Source: MED660 sp002691025 (lineage in GTDB: Bacteria > Myxococcota_A > UBA9160 > UBA4427). From it: a stretch of 64,000 nt of DNA. The notes beneath the pieces are model-generated. The model had not been told where the DNA came from. It worked only from the letters and a program-made list of their open reading frames with translations, and made no database searches. Location: NCBI GenBank assembly GCA_002170485.2, contig NHDZ02000011.1:1-64000 (forward strand), read 5' to 3'. Position numbers and translations under genes: made by a program. Positions 44,018-51,671 of this stretch are shown here, piece after piece (position 1 is the first letter of the stretch; every line of letters begins with the position of its first letter).

Positions 44018-44686
44018 ATGACGTCCGCTCCGCCGCTTCGCCCTCGATCGGGTGCTTCCGTGGCAGCGAATTCGTCCGAGAATTTCTTTCTCTACGTCGA
44101 AGGTCCCCTCGACGCGGAAATCCTACGCTCCTGGGCTCGGCGATTTTCACCTCATCTGGCCCGCAGTCTTCAAAGCCGCTTCGTGATTCTGGGGGGGCGA
44201 AGGCCCGCGAGAGCAGTCGAGCATATCCGTGCTGAAAATAAAGCGGGTCGACCGGGACGGGGCTTGATCGTGTTGGATCGAGATCATCACTCCGGGTCGC
44301 CTCCAACTGGACTTGCAGAGTCCAGCCTCGAGGTTTTCACCTGGAGTCGACGTCACATCGAAAGCTATGTGCTGGTTCGTTCCGCCATGAGTCGTCTTCT
44401 TGATTCGGACATCGATACCGCGCGCTTCGGTCGATTGATGGACGATCACCTTTCTTTCCTTCACGATGAAGAGGCTTGTCGCCAGGTCGATGCGAAGCGA
44501 CTTCTGGGTCGACACGGTCCTTTTGCCAGAGAGACCGGCGGGGTTGTTTCATCCGCCGCCATTGCTCGGATCATGCGGGTGGATGAATTCCATGATGATG
44601 TCAAGGAACTCTATCGTCGGATCGAAGTGGCTCTCGGTCTTGCCATGCCCAAGCTTGAAGTGGTTCGACGTGGGTCCAGAAGTTGA
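44018..44686 (+). CDS. Orphan TOPRIM-like protein
   Basis: A 222-residue protein not assigned to a family. Its N-terminal half resembles a TOPRIM domain: FFLYVEGPLDAEILRSW near 22-38, with the catalytic-type Glu, then a VILGG strand and GLIVLDRDHHSG near 82-93 with the DxD motif. The rest is helical and rich in Arg. Such TOPRIM domains occur in OLD-family nucleases, primases and topoisomerases, but no other nuclease part is seen. The ATG at 44018 is used. The HAD gene follows 10 bases on the same strand, so they are probably co-expressed. Confidence 0.55.
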   Translation: MTSAPPLRPRSGASVAANSSENFFLYVEGPLDAEILRSWARRFSPHLARSLQSRFVILGGRRPARAVEHIRAENKAGRPGRGLIVLDRDHHSGSPPTGLAESSLEVFTWSRRHIESYVLVRSAMSRLLDSDIDTARFGRLMDDHLSFLHDEEACRQVDAKRLLGRHGPFARETGGVVSSAAIARIMRVDEFHDDVKELYRRIEVALGLAMPKLEVVRRGSRS

Positions 44687-44696
44687 AGATCGCGAC

Positions 44697-45527
44697 GTGT
44701 ATCGGTCGGGGAATGTTCCGTTGAAGGTTCTCGCACTCGATTTTGACGGCGTCATCTCCGACAGTGCTCTTGAATCATTTGTCGTCGCGTTGAGGACCTA
44801 TGAGGCTTTCGATGCGGAGGGTGCCTTGTCGGAGACCTCGGCCAACCTTCGCAATGCGCCTTCCGGGGTGATTCGAAGTCATCCTCTTTTTCTTGGATTC
44901 GTGGATCTGATGCCCCTGGGCAATCGGGCCGAGGACATGGGTCTGGCCTTGAAGTGTCTATCGCTGGGGAAGGCGATTTCGGATCAGGCTGAGTGGGATG
45001 TCTTCAGGGATCAGACGCCGGTCGGTTTCCTCACGGGCTTCCACCAGCGTTTCTATCAGGAACGAGAGATCCTCCGCAACCAGGATTTTGACGAGTGGCT
45101 TGCTCTGCTGGCTCCCTTCGGTCTATTTGTCGAGTGCCTTCGCCGCAGGCAGAACGATTGCGTGTTGGCGTTGGCCACCGCCAAAGACCGTCCTTCGGTT
45201 GATCTGTTGTTGGACGCCTATTCAATTTCCCACATCTTCATGCCATCGAGAATCATCGACAAGGAAGCCGGTCGTTCAAAGCAGGCCCATCTCGGACTGC
45301 TGCAGGAGCGCCTGGACGTGGCCTTTGAAGACATCACCTTCGTGGACGATAAACTGAATCATCTCGAGGATGTCTCGAAGTTGGGTGTGAGAGGCGTGCT
45401 GGCCGGGTGGGGTTACAACGGGGAGCGAGAAAGAAGGTTGGCGATGCATCGTGGTTTTCTGGTGTGTGAACTCGAGACCGCGGACGCTCAATTGTTTGGT
45501 GCCCCAGGGGGCGAGTTCCGCGCGTGA
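44697..45527 (+). CDS. HAD-family hydrolase-like protein
   Basis: A 276-residue HAD-superfamily protein. Motif I is ALDFDGVISDS near 12-22 (nucleophile Asp and acid Asp), motif II is ALATAKDRP near 160, a Lys-type residue is in IIDKEAGRSK near 186, and motif III is DITFVDDKLNHLED near 215. A long cap lies after motif I. Phosphatase or phosphoglycolate-type activity is likely but the substrate is not known. GTG at 44697 is used; TTG at 44721 is possible. It lies 10 bases behind the TOPRIM-like gene. Confidence 0.78.
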   Translation: MYRSGNVPLKVLALDFDGVISDSALESFVVALRTYEAFDAEGALSETSANLRNAPSGVIRSHPLFLGFVDLMPLGNRAEDMGLALKCLSLGKAISDQAEWDVFRDQTPVGFLTGFHQRFYQEREILRNQDFDEWLALLAPFGLFVECLRRRQNDCVLALATAKDRPSVDLLLDAYSISHIFMPSRIIDKEAGRSKQAHLGLLQERLDVAFEDITFVDDKLNHLEDVSKLGVRGVLAGWGYNGERERRLAMHRGFLVCELETADAQLFGAPGGEFRA

Positions 45528-45598
45528 CGAGAAATCCCGCGGCCTGTTTGGAAGGCTCGCGCAGACCCGTTAATCTGACCTTGTCGGATGAACCAGCG

Positions 45599-45639
45599 TG
45601 AGCCCCCCGTGTTTTCAGTTCATTTCCCGGGGAGGCTCA
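45599..45639 (+). promoter_or_regulatory. Stem-loop covering a ribosome site upstream of nfu
   Basis: TGAGCCCCCCG (45599-45609) pairs with CGGGGAGGCTCA (45628-45639) with one A bulge. The right arm contains GGGGAGG, the ribosome site for a 29-codon frame starting at 45642. Pairing would hide it, so the hairpin could regulate translation. Confidence 0.45.
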
Positions 45640-45641
45640 TC

Positions 45642-45731
45642 ATGTCCAATGTCATCGCTCAGAAAGCGCTGACCCGCAGCACGCGGTGGGGTCGGCCCCC
45701 GACGCAAACCTTTTCATTGTATGGATCGTGA
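45642..45731 (+). CDS. Possible 29-residue leader ORF overlapping the nfu region
   Basis: A short frame (begins MSNVIAQKAL, ends FSLYGS) with a GGGGAGG ribosome site 6 bases before its ATG. It stops 7 bases before the Nfu start codon used here. It may be a leader peptide or a chance frame; no family is recognised and there is no independent evidence that it is translated. Confidence 0.3.
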   Translation: MSNVIAQKALTRSTRWGRPPTQTFSLYGS

Positions 45732-45738
45732 CTCGGGC

Positions 45739-46281
45739 ATGCACACAGAATTGACGCCGAACCCTGACAGTGTGAAATGGATCGTGCCTTGCGACGTGCC
45801 CGCGAATGTTCCTGCCGTTGCACTCGAGCCCGGCATCTCGTTCCGCTACTCGCCCCTCGGCGTTCGCCTTTTCGCCATCGAGGGTGTCCAATCGGTTTTG
45901 CTGGCGCGCGATTCAATTACGATCAACAAAGCGCCCGAGGTGGAATGGAGGCCGTTGGGCCAAGCGGTTTCCGAAGCGATTCGGGAATGGCAGGCGTCCT
46001 CCGAACCGGTCCTGGGAGAGGATTATCAACCCCCGCCTCAAGAGGAGGGGGATGAGGTCCTTGCTCGGATTCGCAGAGTTCTGGAAGAAGAGATTGCTTC
46101 TTATGTGGAGCAGGATGGGGGCGCGATTGACCTGGAAGGCTTCGAAAGCGGAGTCGTGAAGCTCAGGTTGAGAGGGGCTTGCGAGAGTTGTCCGAATTCC
46201 GCGGTGACCTTGAAGGCGGGGATCGAATCGAGGCTCCGTCAGGAAATACCGGAAGTCCAGAGAGTGGAATCCATTGGGTGA
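45739..46281 (+). CDS. nfu: Nfu-type iron-sulfur cluster scaffold/carrier
   Basis: Carries FeS clusters to target enzymes. The N-terminal Nfu_N domain (ELTPNPDSVKWIV, AIEGVQSVLLARDSITINK) is followed by a NifU-like domain with VEQDGGAIDLEGFE and the cluster-binding CxxC in RGACESCPNSAVTLK near 141-155. 180 residues fits the family. ATG at 45739 is used; a codon at 45721 in frame is an alternative. Neither has a good ribosome site; the overlapping leader frame upstream does. Supplying AOR or aconitase is plausible but not shown. Confidence 0.9.
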   Translation: MHTELTPNPDSVKWIVPCDVPANVPAVALEPGISFRYSPLGVRLFAIEGVQSVLLARDSITINKAPEVEWRPLGQAVSEAIREWQASSEPVLGEDYQPPPQEEGDEVLARIRRVLEEEIASYVEQDGGAIDLEGFESGVVKLRLRGACESCPNSAVTLKAGIESRLRQEIPEVQRVESIG

Positions 46282-46332
46282 AGCCGTCTTGATCATGGAG
46301 GGTTCGAGTCCCGGGAGTGGAAGGAAAGCCCT

Positions 46333-47760
46333 TTGAAATTGCGTCGGGCAAGATCAAATCGGCGAGGTCGTCGCAATCTGGAGCGTCGACGTATGTCCAA
46401 TCGGGGTCGTTTGACCTTGATCGGTCTGAGCGTCATGGCTCTGGGTCTGACTCTTTTCTTCTGGCCATCCGGTTCGACCCACTCTGTCATGTCGGGCGCG
46501 GTTTCCCAGCGTGCATCGGGCTCATCCCCGGATCGGTTCTCTTCCGAAGAGGTCCCGGGCCTCTATGCGGATCCGGATCTGCTCGGCCGTCTTCCTGGAC
46601 TCGATGACTACGAGACGTTGTCGTCCGCCGACTCTTCCGAGGTGGCGAGTGAAGACCCGATTCGCAATTCAGAGGGTGGATACGTGGTCGAGTACTCTTT
46701 TGATCCGGTTCTTACCCAGCGGGTGCTTCGTGTGCTGAACCGGGGTCGTGTCAAGAACGGACATGTGATCGTACTGGATACGCAAAGCGGTCGAGTGCTG
46801 GCGTATGTTTCGACGGCCTCTGAGGAGTTTCCGCCGCAAGGCTCCTACCCGGCGGCCTCTCTGGTCAAGGTCGTGACCGCCGCGGCCGGACTCGGCCATG
46901 ATCCGAAGCAGACGCGTCGCCCGTGTCTGTACACTGGAAATCAATACCGACTGACCCATTCCAGCGTTCGTCGCCCCAAGAGAGGTCATTCGGTATCGCT
47001 CGAGCAGGCTTTGGCCTCCTCGAACAATCGCTGCTTCGCTCAGTTGGCCGTCGAGACACTGGGGGATGAGGTTCTTCTGGCTGCGCTGGAGCGATTTGGC
47101 TGGACGAGTTCGCCGGCTCCGGGTCATGCGGCGGGCGAATTGCATAGGGGGGATGGCGACTACGATCTGGGCCGCTTGGGGTCGGGGCTGGCGCAGACCC
47201 GCATCACGCCTCTGCATGCGGTTCAGCTCGCGGCGAGCCTGGTTTCGGGTGAGCGGGTTGAGCCCTGGTGGGTGGACCGGATCCTGGATTCCCAAGGGCA
47301 GGAGCTCAGTCTCCCCCCGAGACCGTCCCCAGAGCGCGTGATGTCGGTGGAGACCGCAACGGAGCTTCGGAAGATGCTGGTCCGAACGACGACTCATGGC
47401 ACGGCGCGGAGTGCCTTTCGGGATCGCCGCGGCCGGCCTCGATTGGGTGACGTCAAGGTCGCGGGCAAGACCGGAAACCTGACGGGGAACTCGCCACAAG
47501 GCCGTTACGAGTGGTTCATGGGGCTCGCACCGGCTGAAAATCCGAGAGTGGCCATCGTGGTACTTCAGTTGCAAAGCAACTTGTGGTGGTCGAAGTCGTC
47601 GGAGCTGGCAGCCAATCTGCTCACGGAGATCTTCTGTGAGCGCAAGGCCTGCCGACCCGATCTCGCCGATCGTTTCACCGGAGCATTGGGAGGCGCTGTG
47701 TCTCCGGTGCTTCTATCCGACCCGAAGCTTCGGTCCGAAGACCGCGTCGTACGCCGTTGA
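46333..47760 (+). CDS. Penicillin-binding transpeptidase, standalone
   Basis: A peptidoglycan crosslinking enzyme without a glycosyltransferase domain. The 475 residues start with a basic, Arg-rich cytoplasmic tail (1-25) and a membrane anchor (about 28-45). The transpeptidase motifs are SLVK (nucleophile Ser, about 175), SSNN (about 236) and KTGNLTG (about 378). The start TTG follows GGAAGGAAAG. It lies behind nfu and before a convergent gene. It is a monofunctional PBP, close in form to small class B or D-type enzymes. Confidence 0.85.
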   Translation: MKLRRARSNRRGRRNLERRRMSNRGRLTLIGLSVMALGLTLFFWPSGSTHSVMSGAVSQRASGSSPDRFSSEEVPGLYADPDLLGRLPGLDDYETLSSADSSEVASEDPIRNSEGGYVVEYSFDPVLTQRVLRVLNRGRVKNGHVIVLDTQSGRVLAYVSTASEEFPPQGSYPAASLVKVVTAAAGLGHDPKQTRRPCLYTGNQYRLTHSSVRRPKRGHSVSLEQALASSNNRCFAQLAVETLGDEVLLAALERFGWTSSPAPGHAAGELHRGDGDYDLGRLGSGLAQTRITPLHAVQLAASLVSGERVEPWWVDRILDSQGQELSLPPRPSPERVMSVETATELRKMLVRTTTHGTARSAFRDRRGRPRLGDVKVAGKTGNLTGNSPQGRYEWFMGLAPAENPRVAIVVLQLQSNLWWSKSSELAANLLTEIFCERKACRPDLADRFTGALGGAVSPVLLSDPKLRSEDRVVRR

Positions 47761-47797
47761 CGTCGAGTGTGGAGGCTCGACCCTAACCGGGGTCCGG

Positions 47798-48178
47798 CTA
47801 GCTGATGATTCGGCTTCCACCGGGTGCGCCACCTTGACCACCGCCCGGCACCACGATGCGCGAGGCCTCCTGGCGCTGCATTTCACGAGCCTGTTCGATC
47901 AACTGCTCAACGGCGACGTTGATGGCGGCGGGGAACTTTTCAAAAGCCTCGGAGAGGGTTTCGGCTTCGATGGGCGCTTGGACCGGCAGCGGTCCCCGCT
48001 GTGACATCAGGGTGGTTTCTCCAATGAAGAGAGTCGGTCGACCGGTGTCATCGCTTCCGTCCAGAAGAACGGGCGTGAGGCGCCGGATCGAGGCGACCTT
48101 CATGTCGGAGAAGCTCTCCTCTCGATAGAGGTTTTCGATATCGACTTCGATGTCGCCTACGGCGGGTTGATCACTCAA
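47798..48178 (-). CDS. Conserved-looking hypothetical cytoplasmic protein
   Basis: A 126-residue acidic protein, not recognised. It shows VDIENLYREESFSD near 12, VASIRRLTPVLLDGSDD near 28 and a helical region (EAFEKFPAAINVAVEQLIEQAREM) ending in a Gly-rich tail (VPGGGQGGAPGG). The smooth codon pattern and the absence of a signal peptide suggest a real cytoplasmic protein, but no function can be assigned. It is convergent with the transpeptidase gene. A zinc or nucleotide site is not seen. Confidence 0.6.
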   Translation of the reverse strand: MSDQPAVGDIEVDIENLYREESFSDMKVASIRRLTPVLLDGSDDTGRPTLFIGETTLMSQRGPLPVQAPIEAETLSEAFEKFPAAINVAVEQLIEQAREMQRQEASRIVVPGGGQGGAPGGSRIIS

Positions 48179-48486
48179 GGGGTCTTCCTCCGATTTTATT
48201 CAGTCGGTTCCTGTCCGATCGGACGGTCACCGGGTGTCGAATCTTCGCAGACTCGGGTGCAAGTTCAATGCATGACACGAAATCGCTTTCGGGGTGGATT
48301 CCGTTTCTCTGTGTGGCAGTCGACCTTGAGGGTCTCACACAGGGACTTCGGGAGCCCGTCTCGACAAGGCCGGGTCCCGGAGATGTCCTGCGGATGATGC
48401 AGAACGCCGGACCCTGAAGGAAGCCTGACTGGATTGATCGACGCCGTCAGCCGGTTGCTTCCTTGAAGCAGAGCAGGAAAGAGACC
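48179..48486. other. Intergenic stretch with no gene seen
   Basis: About 308 bases upstream of the hypothetical 126-residue gene and downstream of the small basic protein. No convincing frame, hairpin or promoter was recognised. It presumably carries the promoter of the 47.8-48.2 kb gene. Confidence 0.5.
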
Positions 48487-48591
48487 CTACTCGGCGGCGG
48501 ATTTGGCTTTGCTCTTGGCCTTCTTCCGCTTTCGCATGCGTTGTTTGTTGAGCCGCTTCCTGATCTTCTGCTTGCTCTTGCTTCGGGGCAT
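48487..48591 (-). CDS. Small, very basic 34-residue protein
   Basis: A 34-residue protein (starts MPRSKSKQKIRKRLN, ends KSKAKSAAE) that is over half Lys and Arg. The composition recalls small ribosome-associated proteins, but no family is certain. A GGAG ribosome site precedes the ATG at 48591 and the frame closes on TGA. It is downstream of the double-PilZ gene, on the same strand, separated by about 65 bases. The alternative is a chance frame; the ribosome site and extreme composition argue for a real product. Confidence 0.5.
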   Translation of the reverse strand: MPRSKSKQKIRKRLNKQRMRKRKKAKSKAKSAAE

Positions 48592-48658
48592 ATCCGGTCT
48601 CCGCGTTCTTTTGAGGACATTCAACTCGCGCGGGGTGCTTCCCACGCGAGCGCGGATC

Positions 48659-49903
48659 CTATCGGAGAGCGGGCCCTTCGTCGACCAATTCGGCCAGGAT
48701 CGCCCCCTGGAGCCGTTGGGGGTCGGATTGGAGAGATTCGACCAGGGGCAATGCGTCCACCAGCCGGTTGACCCGGTGTACCTGGTCGGGCGACATGGCC
48801 TGGAAGGCCAGTACGAGTCCCTCGGTGCCATCGTCTCGAGCCACTTGTGCAGCAAGGCGAAGGGGCTCGATCAGTCCCGGACCATGGAGGACCAGTTCAA
48901 TGTGTTGCCCGAGATCGAGATGGGGCATCGGTTCGATCTTCATGCCCAGCGCGGACAGGTTCCGAGCCATCAAGACCTTTCCGCGCCCGCATCGGTGAGA
49001 GGGAACGGGCTTGAGGTAGGGCCGTCGCGTTTCTCGCCGTCTGTCCAGGCTCTGTGTGAAATCCCGGTTGTCGGTCGTGCCTCCGATGGCCTGGGGGACC
49101 GCGATGGGCGGATCGGTTTCATCATCGAGGATCAGACCGTCCAGACTTTCGCTCGAGTAGGCGGGAAGAATGGGCATGTCGGTTTCACAGGGAGAGGTTG
49201 TTTCTTCCGGGGGGCCCAGTGACCATTCATTGAGAAGAGAGGAAAGTCGTACGCGGAGGAAATCGCTCATTCCTGCGTCCCAGAGGATCCCGGCGAAATG
49301 TCCATCCGCGCTCGTCGCTTTGGCGACACGGACGACCTCGCCATCGATTCTGAGGCTCAAGCCGCCGCTGACCTGGCTCGGCAGGATCACCGAGAGGCTA
49401 CGACCCAGGGTCATTCGGTCCGGTGTGAGGATACGACAGCCACGATTCGAAATATCCATCAGGCGGGCACGGGTCCGGCCTCTTGCGTTGGCTTCCAGGG
49501 CCAGTGAAACAGAGGCTCCCACCGCAATGCGCTCTTCGCTTCTTCGCTCCTCGCCGGGGTACAGGGCTCGTCGAATCAAAAGGTCCCAGACTTCCCGGTG
49601 TCCAGGCAATCTGACCTTCAGGTGAAATCCCAGCTCATGGATCTTTTGGTGCAGCGAATCCGATTTTTCATCGGTGGCAATGATGCGAAAGGGGCATCCG
49701 GGTCGAGCACCGGCCGGTGAGCCGCGCTGCACGAGATCCGCGTGAGAAGTCGTGGTGATCAAAAGATCGAGCGGAGGCATGGAGACCTCGGCCATTTCGC
49801 GGGTGCCGGGTCGAATGTAGTCGATGCTCATTTCGTCCAGCAGAGCTGCCACATCCGTGAGTTCTCCGTCATCGAGAAGCATGACGCGAGCCGATTCTTG
49901 CAT
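48659..49903 (-). CDS. Double PilZ-domain c-di-GMP receptor-like protein
   Basis: A 414-residue soluble protein. The N-terminal 110 residues resemble a degenerate receiver-like domain (VMLLDDGELTDVAALLDEM). Two PilZ domains follow. The first has the RxxxR motif in RRSEERIA near 120 and DISNRGCRI near 151; the second has RRETRR near 288 and NLSALGMKI near 314. Both carry the [DN]xSxxG element, so both can bind c-di-GMP. Output is unknown; it could control motility or surface properties. It lies upstream of the small basic gene. Confidence 0.82.
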   Translation of the reverse strand: MQESARVMLLDDGELTDVAALLDEMSIDYIRPGTREMAEVSMPPLDLLITTTSHADLVQRGSPAGARPGCPFRIIATDEKSDSLHQKIHELGFHLKVRLPGHREVWDLLIRRALYPGEERRSEERIAVGASVSLALEANARGRTRARLMDISNRGCRILTPDRMTLGRSLSVILPSQVSGGLSLRIDGEVVRVAKATSADGHFAGILWDAGMSDFLRVRLSSLLNEWSLGPPEETTSPCETDMPILPAYSSESLDGLILDDETDPPIAVPQAIGGTTDNRDFTQSLDRRRETRRPYLKPVPSHRCGRGKVLMARNLSALGMKIEPMPHLDLGQHIELVLHGPGLIEPLRLAAQVARDDGTEGLVLAFQAMSPDQVHRVNRLVDALPLVESLQSDPQRLQGAILAELVDEGPALR

Positions 49904-49996
49904 GGTTGGAATCCTTCATCGGGCCAGGGTATCCAGCCTGAACATCCTCAATCGTCAACCTGCAGCTTCGCCTGTAGGGGTTATTCCTTCTTCTAC

Positions 49997-50671
49997 TTAT
50001 CCGAAGGGGATAAAATGGGGCGCGAGAACGGCCACGGCATTGTTGCTGGCGTGGCCGAGGAAGCTGGCATGGACACTGCCCGTCCGGAGCCGCACTCCCC
50101 CGAGGTAAAGCCCGAGAACGAAAGCAGCGAGGCCTTGAGCGAGGTCCAAATGGGCGAGAGCGAAAAGCAGTGAGCTCGCCACCAGGCCGGTCTGGTTTCC
50201 AAACCGCCGCCCGAGGGCACCGAGGAGGAACCCCCTGAAAAGAAGCTCTTCCGCGAAGGCGGGTAGGAGCGCGACACCCACAAGGAGAAAGGGGAGGTGG
50301 CGGGGTTCGGTTTGAGCGAATCGGTTCTCCAATTCCGCCAGAGCGCTGTTTTCTCGCAGTCCACTGTATTCGAGAAGAAGGGCGAGAGAGAAGCTGATCA
50401 GGAGGATGCCTGCGATGACACTCGCAGCGCTGGAGAGGTTCAGGGGCCTTCTGGGTGGATTCATGCCCAGGCCGGGTCGGGCGGGCTGGCCATGCCAGGT
50501 TGCGCCGGCGACAGCGAAACACAGGAATGCGCTCTGGGTGGCCAGGATTGCGACCGCCAGGCCGAGCGTTGTGGTGTCACCGAAGCGTGCGGCCGCAAGG
50601 AGAAGGGTGGCGCCCAGGAAAAGGACGAACCGGGATTGGATGAGTCGACTTGTGGGAGGCGGCAGGTTCAT
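49997..50671 (-). CDS. CPBP-family intramembrane metalloprotease
   Basis: A polytopic membrane protein of 224 residues with at least six hydrophobic segments. The CPBP/ABI signature is complete: EELLFRG near 136, FALAHLD near 164 and HASNN near 207, which provide Glu, His and Asn residues for metal-dependent prenyl-protein-type cleavage. ATG at 50671 is used over an upstream codon. It is divergent from yqgE. The cleaved substrate is unknown; some members mature bacteriocins or give immunity. Confidence 0.88.
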   Translation of the reverse strand: MNLPPPTSRLIQSRFVLFLGATLLLAAARFGDTTTLGLAVAILATQSAFLCFAVAGATWHGQPARPGLGMNPPRRPLNLSSAASVIAGILLISFSLALLLEYSGLRENSALAELENRFAQTEPRHLPFLLVGVALLPAFAEELLFRGFLLGALGRRFGNQTGLVASSLLFALAHLDLAQGLAAFVLGLYLGGVRLRTGSVHASFLGHASNNAVAVLAPHFIPFG

Positions 50672-50708
50672 GGCGGGGCCAGGGTACAAGTCCTGCTAGT
50701 CTGATGCT

Positions 50709-51272
50709 GTGACCCGATCTGAACTGAAAGCCTCTCTGCTTGTGGCCATGCCTCAGATGCAGGACCCGAATTTCAGCCGTACCGTCGTGCTCCTGGTGGA
50801 ACACGACTCGGAGTCGAGCTTCGGGCTTGTCTTGAACAGGGAGGTGGATCTGTCTCTTGCAGACCTTTTCAGTAATCTCGGCTGTGAGTGGCATGGGCCG
50901 CAGGACGAAAGGGCGGCCTGGGGTGGCCCGGTTTCCCTTGATTCCGGCTGGATGCTCTTCGGTGACCTCCTGTCCGGTCCAGTCGAGGGAGAGGGGGTCA
51001 GCACCGTGGTGGGCGGAGTCAATCTGGCGAGCTCGATGGATGTGTTCCAGCTTCTCGCCGAGAGCCCGCCTCAGGATGTACGGTTCTTCCTGGGCTATGC
51101 GGGTTGGGGTCGAGGTCAACTCGAGTTCGAGATCGAGCAGGGGGCCTGGCTTTCGGCTGAAGCGACGCCGGAAATCGTATTCGGATTTTCGGCGGATGAG
51201 ATGTGGGAAGGGGTCGTTCGCGGGCTGGGCATTGATCCGGGCAGTCTGGTTGCGACGAGTGGAGTGCATTGA
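50709..51272 (+). CDS. YqgE/AlgH family protein
   Basis: A 187-residue cytoplasmic protein of the UPF0301 group with unclear role. The family phrases SLLVAMPQMQDPNFSRTVVLLVEH (in parts), SSFGLVLNR near 36, GGPVSLDSGW near 71 and FFLGYAGWGRGQLEFEIEQGAW in pieces near 120-140 are all present. The start is GTG at 50709. Its TGA overlaps the next gene's TTG (TTGA). No partner is evident. Confidence 0.9.
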   Translation: MTRSELKASLLVAMPQMQDPNFSRTVVLLVEHDSESSFGLVLNREVDLSLADLFSNLGCEWHGPQDERAAWGGPVSLDSGWMLFGDLLSGPVEGEGVSTVVGGVNLASSMDVFQLLAESPPQDVRFFLGYAGWGRGQLEFEIEQGAWLSAEATPEIVFGFSADEMWEGVVRGLGIDPGSLVATSGVH

Positions 51273-51610
51273 CCGGTTCCAGTACTGACTACGAGGTGCG
51301 TTGCTTGAGCTGTGATGTCTCCTTTCCAGTGGGGCAGAAACGCTGTATTCACTGCGGCGGAGTTCTCGGCTCACGCGGTGTGAAAGAGCTGGGATTCACG
51401 CCTGCGGAAGGATTCAAGCCTTCCGGAATTGGGTACGATTCGCAGGAAGACACGGAAGCCTTGGGTCCGGTATCGGGATCCTCTTCGGTCACGGAGGAGG
51501 AGTCGGAGGCGCCGGTCGGTCGGTTTGGTTTTCTACGCGGGGGCATGACCCTGATCTGGATCGTGCTGGCTGGACTCTATTCGATCTTGCGAGCCTGCGG
51601 AGAAGGTTGA
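51269..51610 (+). CDS. Zinc-ribbon, single-TM hypothetical protein
   Basis: A 113-residue protein. It has an N-terminal zinc-ribbon pair, CLSCDVSF and CIHCGG (Cys near 13, 16, 27, 30), a Ser/Gln/Glu-rich middle and a C-terminal hydrophobic segment (MTLIWIVLAGLYSIL) that would anchor it with a short tail. It is translationally coupled to yqgE by a TTGA overlap. Small zinc-ribbon membrane proteins like this are usually of unknown function. Confidence 0.6.
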   Translation: MTGSSTDYEVRCLSCDVSFPVGQKRCIHCGGVLGSRGVKELGFTPAEGFKPSGIGYDSQEDTEALGPVSGSSSVTEEESEAPVGRFGFLRGGMTLIWIVLAGLYSILRACGEG

Positions 51611-51671
51611 GTTTGTTTTCGGGTTCAAGGGACACCCATTCAAGTTCATAAACGATGAGGATGAGAGAATC

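Noticed and set aside
46297..46316. A tRNA T-arm-like phrase (GGGTTCGAGTCCC)
   Set aside because: No acceptor, D or anticodon arms fit around it; it lies just after the nfu stop.
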